The notes under the pieces were generated by a model that saw only the letters and a list, made by a program, of their open reading frames with translations, did not search any database and had not been told where the DNA came from. From Roseovarius salincola (GTDB taxonomy: Bacteria > Pseudomonadota > Alphaproteobacteria > Rhodobacterales > Rhodobacteraceae), in contig NZ_JAPTNL010000005.1 in NCBI RefSeq assembly GCF_026891095.1, positions 1-64,000 of the forward strand: DNA of 64,000 nt, written 5' to 3'. Positions 7,756 to 17,601 of the stretch are shown here, piece by piece (the first letter of the stretch is position 1; every line of letters begins with the position of its first letter). The translations under genes were made by a program, and so were the position numbers.

Positions 7756-8706
7756 TCAGCCCGAGCAGCTGGCCCCGCCCAGCACGCAGAACTTGGCGCA
7801 ATGGGGGTGATTGAGGGTGACGTCGGATTCGGCCTCTGCCAGGGTCTCGCCCATTTCGAATTCCGGCGCATAGGGCAGCAATGTGCATGAGAGCACCGCC
7901 GGGCGCGCCGCGCCGCGCCGTTTCACCACCATGCGCGAGGAGGCGCACATCACCTCGTCGGGGGATTTGCCCAGGATGTCCCAGCAGGCGGTGGTGATTT
8001 CGGGCACTTCGACGGATTCGTCCATTTCGGGGAAGATCACGGTTGCGGCCGGGTCGTCGGCGTCGATGGCGAAGCCATGTTCGGCGTAAAGGCGGCGATA
8101 GCCCGCCCGCGCCTCGGCGTCGGTTTCGCCCCAGGTGCTGCGCCCGGCGACGCTCATGCGGATGCCGGTGTCGCGCAGCCATTCCATGCCTTGAAGCGTG
8201 CGCGCGAACGCGCCCTTGCCGCGTTCGACATCGTGATATGTCCGCGACCAGTGGTCGAGCGAGATGCGCAGCGTGAGGCGGTCGCGCCATGTGTCGGCCA
8301 GTGCGGCGAGGCCGCGCTGGACATGGGGGCGCATCATCGGGCGCATGGCGTTGGTGAGGATCAGCACCTCGAAGCCGCGCTGGAGCGCGGTGCGGGCCAT
8401 GGCGACCATCTCGGGGTTCATGAAGGGTTCACCGCCGGTGAAGCCGATCTCGCGCACCGGCCAGCGGCGGGTTTCGATCTGGTCGAGGAAATCGCGCGTT
8501 TCGGCTTCGGTGATATAGACCAGCCGGTCATTGAGCGGCGAGCTTTCGATATAGCAATTGGCGCAGGTGATGTTGCACAGCGTGCCGGTGTTGAACCAGA
8601 GCGTTTCGGGGCGCGACAAGGGCACCGTTGCACGGGGCTGGCCATCGGCGGTGATGGCGGGATCGCGGAACTTTCCGGCATTGGCCGGTGGGGTGCTGGC
8701 ATCCAT
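7756..8706 (-). CDS. Radical SAM protein with a C-terminal cysteine cluster
   Basis: 316 residues. Cys44-x3-Cys48-x2-Cys51 (GTLCNITCANCY) is the 4Fe-4S/SAM site, followed by the GGEP motif (FTGGEPFMNP) of the radical SAM barrel. The C-terminus ends HPHCAKFCVLGGASCSG (Cys303, Cys307, Cys314), which could hold an auxiliary cluster. The fold resembles PqqE/MoaA-like enzymes that act on peptides or cofactors, but no precursor peptide gene is evident nearby. The substrate is unknown. The start MDASTPPANAG at 8706 lacks a strong ribosome site. Confidence 0.8.
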   Translation of the reverse strand: MDASTPPANAGKFRDPAITADGQPRATVPLSRPETLWFNTGTLCNITCANCYIESSPLNDRLVYITEAETRDFLDQIETRRWPVREIGFTGGEPFMNPEMVAMARTALQRGFEVLILTNAMRPMMRPHVQRGLAALADTWRDRLTLRISLDHWSRTYHDVERGKGAFARTLQGMEWLRDTGIRMSVAGRSTWGETDAEARAGYRRLYAEHGFAIDADDPAATVIFPEMDESVEVPEITTACWDILGKSPDEVMCASSRMVVKRRGAARPAVLSCTLLPYAPEFEMGETLAEAESDVTLNHPHCAKFCVLGGASCSG

Positions 8707-8897
8707 GGGGTGACCATTCTCGTTTTGTGACGATGACAGGGCTAACCCGGTGAGGACGCGAAAGAAACCGCTCTGGGGCGGCTTGACGCCATTGTGAAGT
8801 TGACCCTGCATGGTAGACTCGGAGTCGGCTGCGGGGTTTTCGCCCGGAGGCCGTGAGCGTCACATCGGTCATGCCGCCTTGCGGCAGGAGGGTTCAC

Positions 8898-10352
8898 ATG
8901 GTTTCGCGCGTCATCCCGGTCGAGCCGTTCGATCTGGTCGTGTTCGGCGGCACCGGCGATCTGGCCCGGCGCAAGATCCTGCCGGCGCTTTACCGGCGGT
9001 TCCTGGCCGGGCAGATGGGCGAGACATCGCGGGTGATCGGCGCGGCGCGCAGCAGGATGGACGCGGCGGAATATCGCGATTTCGTGCGCGCGGCGATCGG
9101 GGAGTTCGACCCCGTCTCGGCGCATAATGCCGACGGTCTGACGGCGTTCCTGGAGCGGTTGAGCTATGTCGCGGTCGATGCGGCGGGCGACACGGGCTGG
9201 GACAGGCTGGCGGGTGAGGTCGGCAGCGGGCGCATCAGGGCGTTCTATTTCTCGGTCGGGCCGCGCCTTTTCGGGGCGCTGGCCGAGCGGCTGCACGAAT
9301 ACGGCATGGCGGATGCGGACAGCCGGATCGTGGTCGAGAAGCCCTTTGGCCGCGACCTGGCGAGCGCGCGCGAGTTGAACCGGGTGCTGGCGCAGCATTT
9401 CCACGAGCACCAGATCTACCGGATCGACCATTACCTGGGCAAGGAAACCGTGCAGAACCTGATGGCGGTGCGGTTCGGCAACATGCTGTTCGAGCCCTTG
9501 TGGAACAGCCAGTATGTCGATCACATCCAGATCACGGTGGCCGAAAGCGTCGGGGTGGGCGGGCGCGGGGACTATTACGACCGCGCCGGGGCGATGCGCG
9601 ACATGATGCAGAATCACCTGATGCAGCTTTTGTGCCTGATCGCCATGGAGCCGCCCGCCAAGTTTGACCCGGATGCGGTGCGCGACGAGAAGCTGAAGGT
9701 GATCCGGGCGCTGGATCCGGTAACGCCGGACAATGTGGTGCGCGGGCAATACGAGGCGGATGACGGCAAGCCCGATTACCGCGCGCAGGTCGGAAACCCG
9801 GAGAGCACCACGGAGAGTTTCGTCGCCCTCAAGGCGCATGTGAGCAACTGGCGCTGGGCGGGAACGCCGTTTTACCTGCGCACCGGCAAGCGCCTGAAGG
9901 ACCGCGCCAGCGAGATCGCGGTGGTGTTCAAGGAAACGCCGCATTCGATCTTTGGCGAGGAGGCCGGGCGGCACCGCAATATCCTGACCATCCGGCTTCA
10001 GCCCAATGAGGGGATCGAACTGGACGTGACCATCAAGGAACCGGGGCCCGGGGGCATGCGTTTGGTGGATGTGCCGCTCGACATGACATTCGCCGAGGCG
10101 CTTGGACCCGACAGCGCCGATTTCCCCGATGCTTATGAGCGCCTGATCATGGATGTGATCCGGGGCAACCAGACGCTGTTCATGCGCGGTGACGAGGTCG
10201 AGGCCGCCTGGGCCTGGACCGATCCGATCATCGAGGGATGGGATGCGCGGGGCGAGGCGCCCAGGGCCTATGCCTCGGGAAGTGCGGGGCCGGATGATGC
10301 GTTGATGCTGATGCATCGTGACGGGCGCCGCTGGCGGGAGATAAAACCATGA
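8898..10352 (+). CDS. zwf: Glucose-6-phosphate 1-dehydrogenase
   Basis: Oxidises glucose-6-phosphate to 6-phosphogluconolactone with NADP+, the entry step to the oxidative pentose phosphate and Entner-Doudoroff routes. 484 residues. The N-terminal Rossmann site reads VVFGGTGDLARRK and the active-site signature RIDHYLGKE is near residue 175. The start at 8898 is set by CAGGAGGG just upstream, not by the ATG at 8853. The last bases overlap the pgl start (ATGA), and pgi follows, making a zwf-pgl-pgi operon that links glycolytic and Entner-Doudoroff hexose phosphates. Confidence 0.97.
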   Translation: MVSRVIPVEPFDLVVFGGTGDLARRKILPALYRRFLAGQMGETSRVIGAARSRMDAAEYRDFVRAAIGEFDPVSAHNADGLTAFLERLSYVAVDAAGDTGWDRLAGEVGSGRIRAFYFSVGPRLFGALAERLHEYGMADADSRIVVEKPFGRDLASARELNRVLAQHFHEHQIYRIDHYLGKETVQNLMAVRFGNMLFEPLWNSQYVDHIQITVAESVGVGGRGDYYDRAGAMRDMMQNHLMQLLCLIAMEPPAKFDPDAVRDEKLKVIRALDPVTPDNVVRGQYEADDGKPDYRAQVGNPESTTESFVALKAHVSNWRWAGTPFYLRTGKRLKDRASEIAVVFKETPHSIFGEEAGRHRNILTIRLQPNEGIELDVTIKEPGPGGMRLVDVPLDMTFAEALGPDSADFPDAYERLIMDVIRGNQTLFMRGDEVEAAWAWTDPIIEGWDARGEAPRAYASGSAGPDDALMLMHRDGRRWREIKP

Positions 10353-11020
10353 AATTGCTGGAATATGCTGACGATGAAATGCTGGCCATCGAGCTGGCAA
10401 ACAGGCTGGCGGGGGATTTGCGCGCGGCGCTGGTGCATGAGGACCGGGTCTTGTTCGTGGTGCCGGGTGGCACGACGCCGGGGCCGGTCTTTGATGCGCT
10501 TTGCGATTCCAATCTCGACTGGTCGCGGGTTGATGTGATGCTGAGCGACGAGCGCTGGGTGCCGGAGGTTCATGTGCGCTCGAACACGCGGCTGATCCGC
10601 GAGCGCCTGCTAGTGGGGCGCGCGGCGGCGGCGCGATTCTTGCCGCTCTATGCCAAGGCCGAGAGCCCCGAGGCGGTTCTGGCCGAGCTGGAATCGAATA
10701 TATACCCGCGGCTGCCGATCTCGGTTCTGTTGCTGGGGATGGGCGAGGACATGCATACGGCCTCGATCTTTCCCAAGGGCGACAACCTGGAGCTGGCGCT
10801 GGCGCAGGATGCGCCGGTGCTGGTGGCGATGCGCGCGCCGGGCCTGCCCGAGCCGCGCGTCACGCTGTCGGCGCGGGTGCTGGACGCGGCGTTGTCCAAG
10901 CATATGATGATCACCGGCAAGGCCAAGCGCAACGCGCTGGACCGCGCGCAGAGCAGCAGCCGCCAGCAGGCGCCGGTGCGCGCGGTGCTGGAGGACATGA
11001 TGGTGCATTGGGCCGCATGA
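10349..11020 (+). CDS. pgl: 6-phosphogluconolactonase (DevB type)
   Basis: Hydrolyses 6-phosphogluconolactone, the product of Zwf, to 6-phosphogluconate. 223 residues of the DevB/NagB-like fold, with VVPGGTTPGPVFDAL (sugar-phosphate loop), MLSDERWVP and LLLGMGEDMHTASIFP, the family's signature segments. It overlaps zwf by four bases and precedes pgi by ten, so the three are almost certainly one transcript. Confidence 0.95.
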   Translation: MKLLEYADDEMLAIELANRLAGDLRAALVHEDRVLFVVPGGTTPGPVFDALCDSNLDWSRVDVMLSDERWVPEVHVRSNTRLIRERLLVGRAAAARFLPLYAKAESPEAVLAELESNIYPRLPISVLLLGMGEDMHTASIFPKGDNLELALAQDAPVLVAMRAPGLPEPRVTLSARVLDAALSKHMMITGKAKRNALDRAQSSSRQQAPVRAVLEDMMVHWAA

Positions 11021-11030
11021 AGGGGCAGGA

Positions 11031-12638
11031 ATGTTCGACAGGCTGAAGAAAATGGCGGGCGATCCCGCACGGCAGGAGATCGCGGCGCTGTTCGCGCGCG
11101 ATCCCGCACGCGCGGAGACGTTTTCGCTCAGGCATGACGGGATGCTGTTCGACTATTCCAAGACGCGGATCGACGCGGAGGTGTGCGCGGCCTTGCTGGA
11201 GCTGGCCGAAACGCGGGGCGTGGCGGCGCGGCGGGATGCGATGTTCGCCGGGCAGGCGATCAACGAGACCGAGGGGCGCGCGGTGTTGCACAGCGCCTTG
11301 CGCAACCTTGGCGGCGCGCCGGTTCTGGTCGGGGGGCGCGACGTGATGCCCGGCGTGCTGGAGACGCTGGCGCGGATGGAGGATTTTGCCGAAGCTGTGC
11401 GCGGCGGGCGTTTCACCGGGCAGGGCGGCGCCATAACCGATGTGGTCAATATCGGGATCGGCGGCTCGCATCTGGGGCCTGAGATGGCGACACGGGCGCT
11501 GGCGCCCTGTCATGACGGGCCGCGCTGTCATTTCGTGTCGAACGTGGACGGGGCCGATATTCATGACACGCTCAAGGGGCTCGATCCCGCGCGCACGCTG
11601 GTGATCGTGGCCTCCAAGTCCTTTACCACGGCCGAGACCATGACCAATGCCGCCACCGCGCGGGACTGGATGGCGCGCAGCGTCGCGGAGCCGGCGGCGC
11701 AGTTCGTGGCGGTGTCGAGCGCGCTGGAACGCACCGGGGCCTTCGGTATCGCGCCCGAGCGTGTGTTCGGCTTCGAGGATTGGGTCGGCGGGCGCTATTC
11801 GCTTTGGGGGCCGATCGGATTGCCCTTGATGATCGCCATTGGTCCTGCGGATTTTCGGGCGTTTCTGGGTGGTGGCGCCGATATGGACGCGCATTTTCGC
11901 AAAGCTCCATTGGCCGGGAACATGCCGGTGATGCTGGCGCTTTGCGGGCTTTGGCATCATCAGGTCTGTGGTCATCCGACGCGGGCGGTGCTGCCTTATG
12001 ACCAGCGGCTTGCGCGGCTGCCCGCCTATCTTCAGCAGCTCGAGATGGAAAGCAACGGCAAGCGCGTGACCATGGTCGGCGCGCCGCTGGAGGATGGCAG
12101 CGGGCCGGTGGTCTGGGGCGAGCCGGGCACCAACGGGCAGCATGCGTTCTACCAGCTTATCCATCAGGGCACGCAGGTCGTGCCATGCGAATTCATGCTG
12201 GCGGCGAGAGGGCATGAGCCGCATCTGACGCATCATCAGCGGATGCTGGTCGCGAATTGCCTGGCGCAGTCCGAGGCGTTGATGCGCGGGCGCACGATGG
12301 CGCAGGCGCGCGATCTGATGCGCGCGGCGGGCGCCACGGGCGAGGCGCTGGAGCGGCTGGCGGCGCATCGGGTGTTCCCCGGCAACCGCCCGTCGACGAC
12401 GTTGCTTTATGACCGTCTGACGCCGCGGCGGCTGGGCCAGATCATCGCGCTTTACGAGCATCGGGTGTTCGTCGAGGGCGCGGTGCTGGGGATCAATTCA
12501 TTCGATCAATGGGGAGTCGAACTGGGCAAGGCGCTGGCCAGCGAGATCGAGCCGATCCTGGCGGGCGAGGCGGATGGGCAGGAAAAAGACGGATCGACCC
12601 GTGCGCTGATCGCGCATGTGCAGGCGCTGGGCGGTTGA
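11031..12638 (+). CDS. pgi: Glucose-6-phosphate isomerase
   Basis: Interconverts glucose-6-phosphate and fructose-6-phosphate. 535 residues, normal length. Visible family signatures are NIGIGGSHLGPEMATRAL, VASKSFTTAETMTNA, the QLEMESNGK segment, and the late INSFDQWGVELGK signature. AAGGGGCAGG lies before the ATG. It is the last gene of the zwf-pgl-pgi operon; with enolase nearby, this region concentrates central carbon genes. In many marine Rhodobacteraceae, Pgi mainly feeds fructose-6-phosphate into the Entner-Doudoroff branch. Confidence 0.97.
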   Translation: MFDRLKKMAGDPARQEIAALFARDPARAETFSLRHDGMLFDYSKTRIDAEVCAALLELAETRGVAARRDAMFAGQAINETEGRAVLHSALRNLGGAPVLVGGRDVMPGVLETLARMEDFAEAVRGGRFTGQGGAITDVVNIGIGGSHLGPEMATRALAPCHDGPRCHFVSNVDGADIHDTLKGLDPARTLVIVASKSFTTAETMTNAATARDWMARSVAEPAAQFVAVSSALERTGAFGIAPERVFGFEDWVGGRYSLWGPIGLPLMIAIGPADFRAFLGGGADMDAHFRKAPLAGNMPVMLALCGLWHHQVCGHPTRAVLPYDQRLARLPAYLQQLEMESNGKRVTMVGAPLEDGSGPVVWGEPGTNGQHAFYQLIHQGTQVVPCEFMLAARGHEPHLTHHQRMLVANCLAQSEALMRGRTMAQARDLMRAAGATGEALERLAAHRVFPGNRPSTTLLYDRLTPRRLGQIIALYEHRVFVEGAVLGINSFDQWGVELGKALASEIEPILAGEADGQEKDGSTRALIAHVQALGG

Positions 12639-12640
12639 GA

Positions 12641-12702
12641 ACCGGCCCGCACGGGGGATAGACGACAGCGATACAATATGCTTGCCGCTCGTGCGGGCCG
12701 GT
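12641..12702. repeat. 13-bp perfect inverted repeat with a 36-nt loop after pgi
   Basis: ACCGGCCCGCACG (12641-12653) is exactly matched by its reverse complement at 12690-12702. The loop is less GC-rich than its surroundings and contains GATACAATATGCTT. The structure begins two bases after the pgi stop. It may terminate or stabilise the operon transcript, although no T-run follows; a structured small RNA is an alternative. The remaining bases up to 12896 show no gene. Confidence 0.55.
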
Positions 12703-12896
12703 CCCTCAGGATGACGGGGCCGCGGCGAGGGGTCTGACACGCAAAACACATGCCCCTTCACCCGCATTCTGCTCCGGTCCTGATTTGCGGACTTTGCCTT
12801 GTCCGCGAACTTGTACGGCGCGCGTTTCAGGCTGGATCACAAATTTCTCACCGACCGAAGCCGGTCCGGATCCCGGCCCATGTCATGGCGCGGGCT

Positions 12897-13064
12897 TCAG
12901 CTGGCCTGGGGCACGCAATCCACCGCCGAGCTATCGAGCTCCTGAACCGGGTCGCCGGGGGTGCATTCCTCGCCGGTGACGGGGTAGTGATCCTCGTCGG
13001 CGCAGGCGCTCAGAAGGGTGGCGGCGGCGGACAGGGCGAAAAGGGTCTTCAGGAATCTTGCCAT
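12897..13064 (-). CDS. Very small predicted lipoprotein (55 residues)
   Basis: A 55-codon frame begins MARFLKTLFALSAAATLLSAC, a full signal peptide ending in the lipobox LLSAC, so Cys21 would be the lipidated N-terminus. The mature part is only about 35 residues, acidic, with two more cysteines (GEECTPGD, AVDCVPQAS) that could form a disulfide. GGAG lies eight bases before the ATG. The frame lies between pgi and eno and faces pgi. No function is known to me; the clean lipobox and ribosome site argue that it is real. Confidence 0.75.
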   Translation of the reverse strand: MARFLKTLFALSAAATLLSACADEDHYPVTGEECTPGDPVQELDSSAVDCVPQAS

Positions 13065-13110
13065 GCTATGTCTCCGTGAAAATGGGCCGTTTCACGTCTT
13101 TAGCAGGGAT

Positions 13111-13147
13111 GCCCGCGCCTGGATTTGACACGTATCAAGGCGCGGGC
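13111..13147 (-). terminator. Hairpin directly after eno
   Basis: GCCCGCGCCT (13111-13120) pairs perfectly with AGGCGCGGGC (13138-13147), starting seven bases after the eno stop codon. There is no clear T-run on the eno side, so it may be a transcript-end stabiliser or a Rho-assisted terminator. The loop contains a small TTGA...TCAA symmetry. Confidence 0.5.
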
Positions 13148-13153
13148 GAAAGT

Positions 13154-14506
<1,353 letters not shown>

Positions 14507-15394
14507 CTAACGGGCCGCGGCGGCGCGGCGGGCGCGGCGGTGCAGGCGCTGTTCGCGCAGCAGGGTATAGAGCCCCGAGCCGATGATGATGGCCGCGCCG
14601 GTCAGGGTCAGCGCATCGGGGCGTTCGCCGAACACCGTGACGCCGATGACCAGCGCGAAGACCAGCCGGGTATAGCGGAAGGGGGTGACGAAGCTGACCT
14701 CGCCAAAGCGCATCGCGGCGACGATGGCGTAATAGGCCCCGACCCCAAGCAACAGCGCAAGGCCGATGTCGCGCCAGTTGGCCGCGTCCGGGCTGACGGC
14801 GCCGCCGCTGAGCCAGATCAGCACCGCGCCTGCGGGAACGGTGGTGGCGAAGCCGTAGCTGGACAGCTGCATCGAGGTGACGCTGCGCGGCACGGCGCGG
14901 GTGGCGAGGTCGCGCAGGGCAAGGCCGATCACCGCCTGCACCGCGAAAAGCGAGGCGGGTTCGAACCCTTCGAGGCCGGGGCGGATCACGAGCAGGACCC
15001 CGACAAAACCGACGATGATCGCGCTCCAGCGCCGCCAGCCGACCTGTTCGCCCATGAACAGCGCCGCCCCCAGCGTCACCGCAAGCGGTGTCGCCTGCAG
15101 GATCGCGGAGGCCGAGGAAAGCGGCGTGAGCGCGATGGCGGTGACGAAACCCAGCGTGCCGATCAACTCGCCAAGATTGCGCAGCAGCACCGGGCCGCTG
15201 AGCAGGTCGCGCGAGAACAGGCGATGGCCGCGCGCCAGGGCGATGAGGCCGAAGGCCACCGCGCCGCCGCTGCCGAGCATGATAAGGATCTGGCCCACGG
15301 GCAGATCCAGCGACAGCCGCTTGATGAACATGTCTTCCAGCGCAAAGCCGAACATGGCCAGCACCATCAGGGCGCTGGCGCGCAGGTTTTCCAT
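14507..15394 (-). CDS. EamA-family (DMT superfamily) transporter
   Basis: 295-residue inner-membrane protein with about ten hydrophobic segments, arranged as two EamA repeats: the first from ASALMVLAMFGFALEDMF, the second from LFAVQAVIGLALRDLA. The family exports or exchanges small metabolites, often amino acids or nucleobases; the substrate cannot be inferred here. The start MENLRASALM at 15394 is chosen because translation upstream is arginine-rich and unlike a transporter. It ends in a basic tail (HRRARRAAAAR). The Mur/Fur gene lies 85 bases upstream on the same strand. Confidence 0.85.
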   Translation of the reverse strand: MENLRASALMVLAMFGFALEDMFIKRLSLDLPVGQILIMLGSGGAVAFGLIALARGHRLFSRDLLSGPVLLRNLGELIGTLGFVTAIALTPLSSASAILQATPLAVTLGAALFMGEQVGWRRWSAIIVGFVGVLLVIRPGLEGFEPASLFAVQAVIGLALRDLATRAVPRSVTSMQLSSYGFATTVPAGAVLIWLSGGAVSPDAANWRDIGLALLLGVGAYYAIVAAMRFGEVSFVTPFRYTRLVFALVIGVTVFGERPDALTLTGAAIIIGSGLYTLLREQRLHRRARRAAAAR

Positions 15395-15479
15395 GGTATC
15401 GCCTCGGGGTGTCAGTTGTGTCTTCCGCGCCACCTGCCTACGACGGCGCGCAGAGCAAGACAAGATGCCGCAGGCGGCT

Positions 15480-15893
15480 CTAGCGCTTGCGCAAAGGCAC
15501 GCCGTAGAGTTCGAGCCGGTGCCCCTTGAGCTTGTAGCCCAGTTTCTCGGCGATCTTTTCCTGAAGCGCCTCAATCTCGGGGTCGACGAATTCGATCACC
15601 TCGCCGCTTTGCATGTCGATCAGGTGGTCGTGATGCTCGCGTTCGGCGTCCTCGTATCGGGCGCGCCCGTCGCCGAATTCCAGCTTGTCGAGGATGCCGG
15701 CCTCTTCGAACAGTTTGACGGTGCGATAGACCGTGGCGATCGAGATGCGCGGATCGCGCGCCGCGGCGCGGGCGTAGAGCTCTTCGACATCGGGGTGATC
15801 CTCGGAGGTTTCGAGCACCGTGGCGATGATGCGCCGCTGTTCTGTCATGCGCAGGCCCTTGGCCTCGCAGCGGTCGGTGATCGTGTCGGACAT
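15480..15893 (-). CDS. Fur-family metalloregulator, Mur-like
   Basis: 137-residue transcription factor. Winged helix at about residues 8-80 (GLRMTEQRRIIATVLE; SIATVYRTVKLFEEAGI), then the metal-binding dimer domain with HHDHLIDMQSGEVIEF. The positions where classical Fur has C-x-x-C read D-M-Q-S, as in alphaproteobacterial Mur (manganese-responsive Fur). It probably represses metal-uptake genes such as mntH/sitABCD elsewhere. AGGGGGG precedes the ATG at 15893. A perfect palindrome lies 30 bases upstream and could be its own operator. Confidence 0.88.
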   Translation of the reverse strand: MSDTITDRCEAKGLRMTEQRRIIATVLETSEDHPDVEELYARAAARDPRISIATVYRTVKLFEEAGILDKLEFGDGRARYEDAEREHHDHLIDMQSGEVIEFVDPEIEALQEKIAEKLGYKLKGHRLELYGVPLRKR

Positions 15894-15923
15894 GCCGGCC
15901 CCCCTGTCGTCATCGGGCTGTTG

Positions 15924-15935
15924 GATAACGTTATC
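15924..15935. promoter_or_regulatory. Palindrome GATAACGTTATC upstream of the Mur/Fur gene
   Basis: Perfect 12-bp palindrome in a locally AT-rich stretch, 31-42 bases before the Mur/Fur ATG and followed on the + side by GTCAAAATGATT. The position suits autoregulation by the encoded repressor or by another metal regulator. That it is an operator is inference. Confidence 0.45.
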
Positions 15936-16236
15936 GTCAAAATGATTCCACCTGTTTCGTGCCCCGAGGTTGACTTTGAGGGGCGAAGAGCGCATGTGAC
16001 ATCTCAACCGATGTTTCCTGCCGCGTGAGCAGCCGGGCCGAAGAACTGCCGCATGCCGGCGCTGGCCCATAATGAAACATCGCGGAATGTTCCCAAAATC
16101 ACGCGTGGGTCCGAACCGTCTGACCAATGACCGGCACGAGGCCGGGCATGGAGTGAGGCGCAACCACGAGACCGGAACCCCGCCTGGGGTTCGCCAAGGT
16201 ATGCGGCCGTGCGGCCCATGCCCGAAAGGAAATGAT

Positions 16237-17526
16237 TTGAACCTGTTTCAGGAAATGGGCCTGCCCGGCCCGCTGGTGAAGAAGCTGGCAGCATTGGGCA
16301 TTACAGAACCGACCCCCATCCAGGAGCGCGCGATTCCCTTCGCGCTGGATGGCAGCGATGTCATGGGCCTTGCCCAGACGGGCACCGGCAAGACGATGGC
16401 CTTTGGCCTGCCGCTGCTGTCGCAACTGATGGAAGAACATGGCAAGCCCGAGCCGAAAAGCGTGCGCAGCCTGATCCTCGCGCCGACGCGGGAACTGGCG
16501 GGGCAGATCCGCGACTCGCTGATGCCGCTGGTCAAGGACACGCCGATCAAGGTGGGTCTGGTTGTCGGCGGCGCGTCGATCGGCGCGCAGATCAAGCGGC
16601 TGGAGCGGGGCACGGATGTGCTGGTCGCGACGCCGGGACGCCTGCTGGACCTCTTGGAGCGCCGGGCGCTGCGCCTGGATGCGACGCGCTTCCTGGTGCT
16701 GGACGAGGCCGACCAGATGCTGGATCTCGGTTTCATCCACGCGCTGCGCAAGATCGCGGGGCTGCTGCCGCCCGAGCGCCAGACCATGCTGTTTTCGGCC
16801 ACCATGCCCAAGCAGATGGAAGAGATCGCTTCAAGCTACCTGACCCATCCCAAGCGCGTGCAGGTCAGCCCGCCGGGCAAGGCGGCGGACAAGGTCACGC
16901 AGGTGGTGCATTTCATCGCCAAGTCGGAGAAACCCGAGCTGCTGATCGAGCTGCTGAACGGGCATCGCGACGAACTGGCGCTGGTGTTCGGGCGCACGAA
17001 GCACGGATCGGACAAGCTGGCGCGCCGTCTGGAGCAGGCCGGTTATGCGGTGGCCGCGATCCATGGCAACAAGAGCCAGGGTCAGCGCGAACGCGCCTTG
17101 CGGTCGTTCCGCTCGGGCGAGGTGCGGGTATTGGTGGCAACGGATGTGGCGGCGCGCGGGCTGGATATTCCCGATGTGAAGCATGTCTACAATTACGATC
17201 TGCCCAATGTCGCCGAGAACTATGTCCACCGGATCGGGCGCACCGCGCGCGCGGGCCGCGATGGCGCGGCGGTGGCGTTCTGCGCGCCCGACGAGATGGG
17301 TGAGTTGAAGGACATCCAGAAGGCGATGGGGATTTCGATTCCGGTGGCTTCGGGGCGTCCCTGGGCGGATCTGCCCGACCCCAACGCCAAGCCCAAGGGC
17401 CGTGGCGGGCCGCGTCGCCGCAAGGGCGGCGGTGGCGGCTTTGGCGGCGGCGGCGGGGGCGGACAGCCGCGCAATGCCGAAGGGCCGCAGCGCCGGCGCC
17501 GGCGCACGCGCAGCAAGGCTGCCTGA
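16237..17526 (+). CDS. DEAD-box RNA helicase, RhlE-like
   Basis: ATP-dependent RNA helicase, about 429 residues. Motifs in order: Q-motif EPTPIQ, I AQTGTGKT, Ia PTRELA, Ib TPGR, II DEAD, III SAT, then RecA2 motifs VATDVAARGLDIP and HRIGRTARAGRDG. The C-terminal tail (about 50 residues) is glycine- and arginine-rich (GGGGGFGGGGGGG, RRRRRTRS), typical of nonspecific RNA binding. I place the start at the TTG at 16237, which follows AAAGGAAATGA; in-frame ATGs exist upstream (16072, 16201) but encode sequence unlike the family. It probably acts in ribosome assembly or mRNA turnover. Confidence 0.92.
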   Translation: MNLFQEMGLPGPLVKKLAALGITEPTPIQERAIPFALDGSDVMGLAQTGTGKTMAFGLPLLSQLMEEHGKPEPKSVRSLILAPTRELAGQIRDSLMPLVKDTPIKVGLVVGGASIGAQIKRLERGTDVLVATPGRLLDLLERRALRLDATRFLVLDEADQMLDLGFIHALRKIAGLLPPERQTMLFSATMPKQMEEIASSYLTHPKRVQVSPPGKAADKVTQVVHFIAKSEKPELLIELLNGHRDELALVFGRTKHGSDKLARRLEQAGYAVAAIHGNKSQGQRERALRSFRSGEVRVLVATDVAARGLDIPDVKHVYNYDLPNVAENYVHRIGRTARAGRDGAAVAFCAPDEMGELKDIQKAMGISIPVASGRPWADLPDPNAKPKGRGGPRRRKGGGGGFGGGGGGGQPRNAEGPQRRRRRTRSKAA

Positions 17527-17543
17527 GCAACAGGCAAGGATGA

Positions 17544-17577
17544 AAGGGCCGGGGCGCATGATGCGCTCCGGCCTTTT
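17544..17577 (+). terminator. Rho-independent terminator of the DEAD-box gene
   Basis: GC-rich stem AGGGCCGGGGCGCAT pairs with ATGCGCTCCGGCCT with one bulged G, followed directly by TTTTT at 17573-17577. It begins 18 bases after the helicase stop. Confidence 0.8.
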
Positions 17578-17601
17578 TCGTGCAGGTGTCAGACCCGCAT
17601 A

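Noticed and set aside
8742-10400. 552-codon open frame opposite zwf
   Set aside because: Antisense shadow of a complete glucose-6-phosphate dehydrogenase; arginine/proline/histidine-rich translation without a ribosome site.
14950-14985. GGTTCGAACCC-like T-loop sequence suggesting a tRNA
   Set aside because: It lies inside the EamA coding frame and no acceptor stem or anticodon arm can be folded around it.
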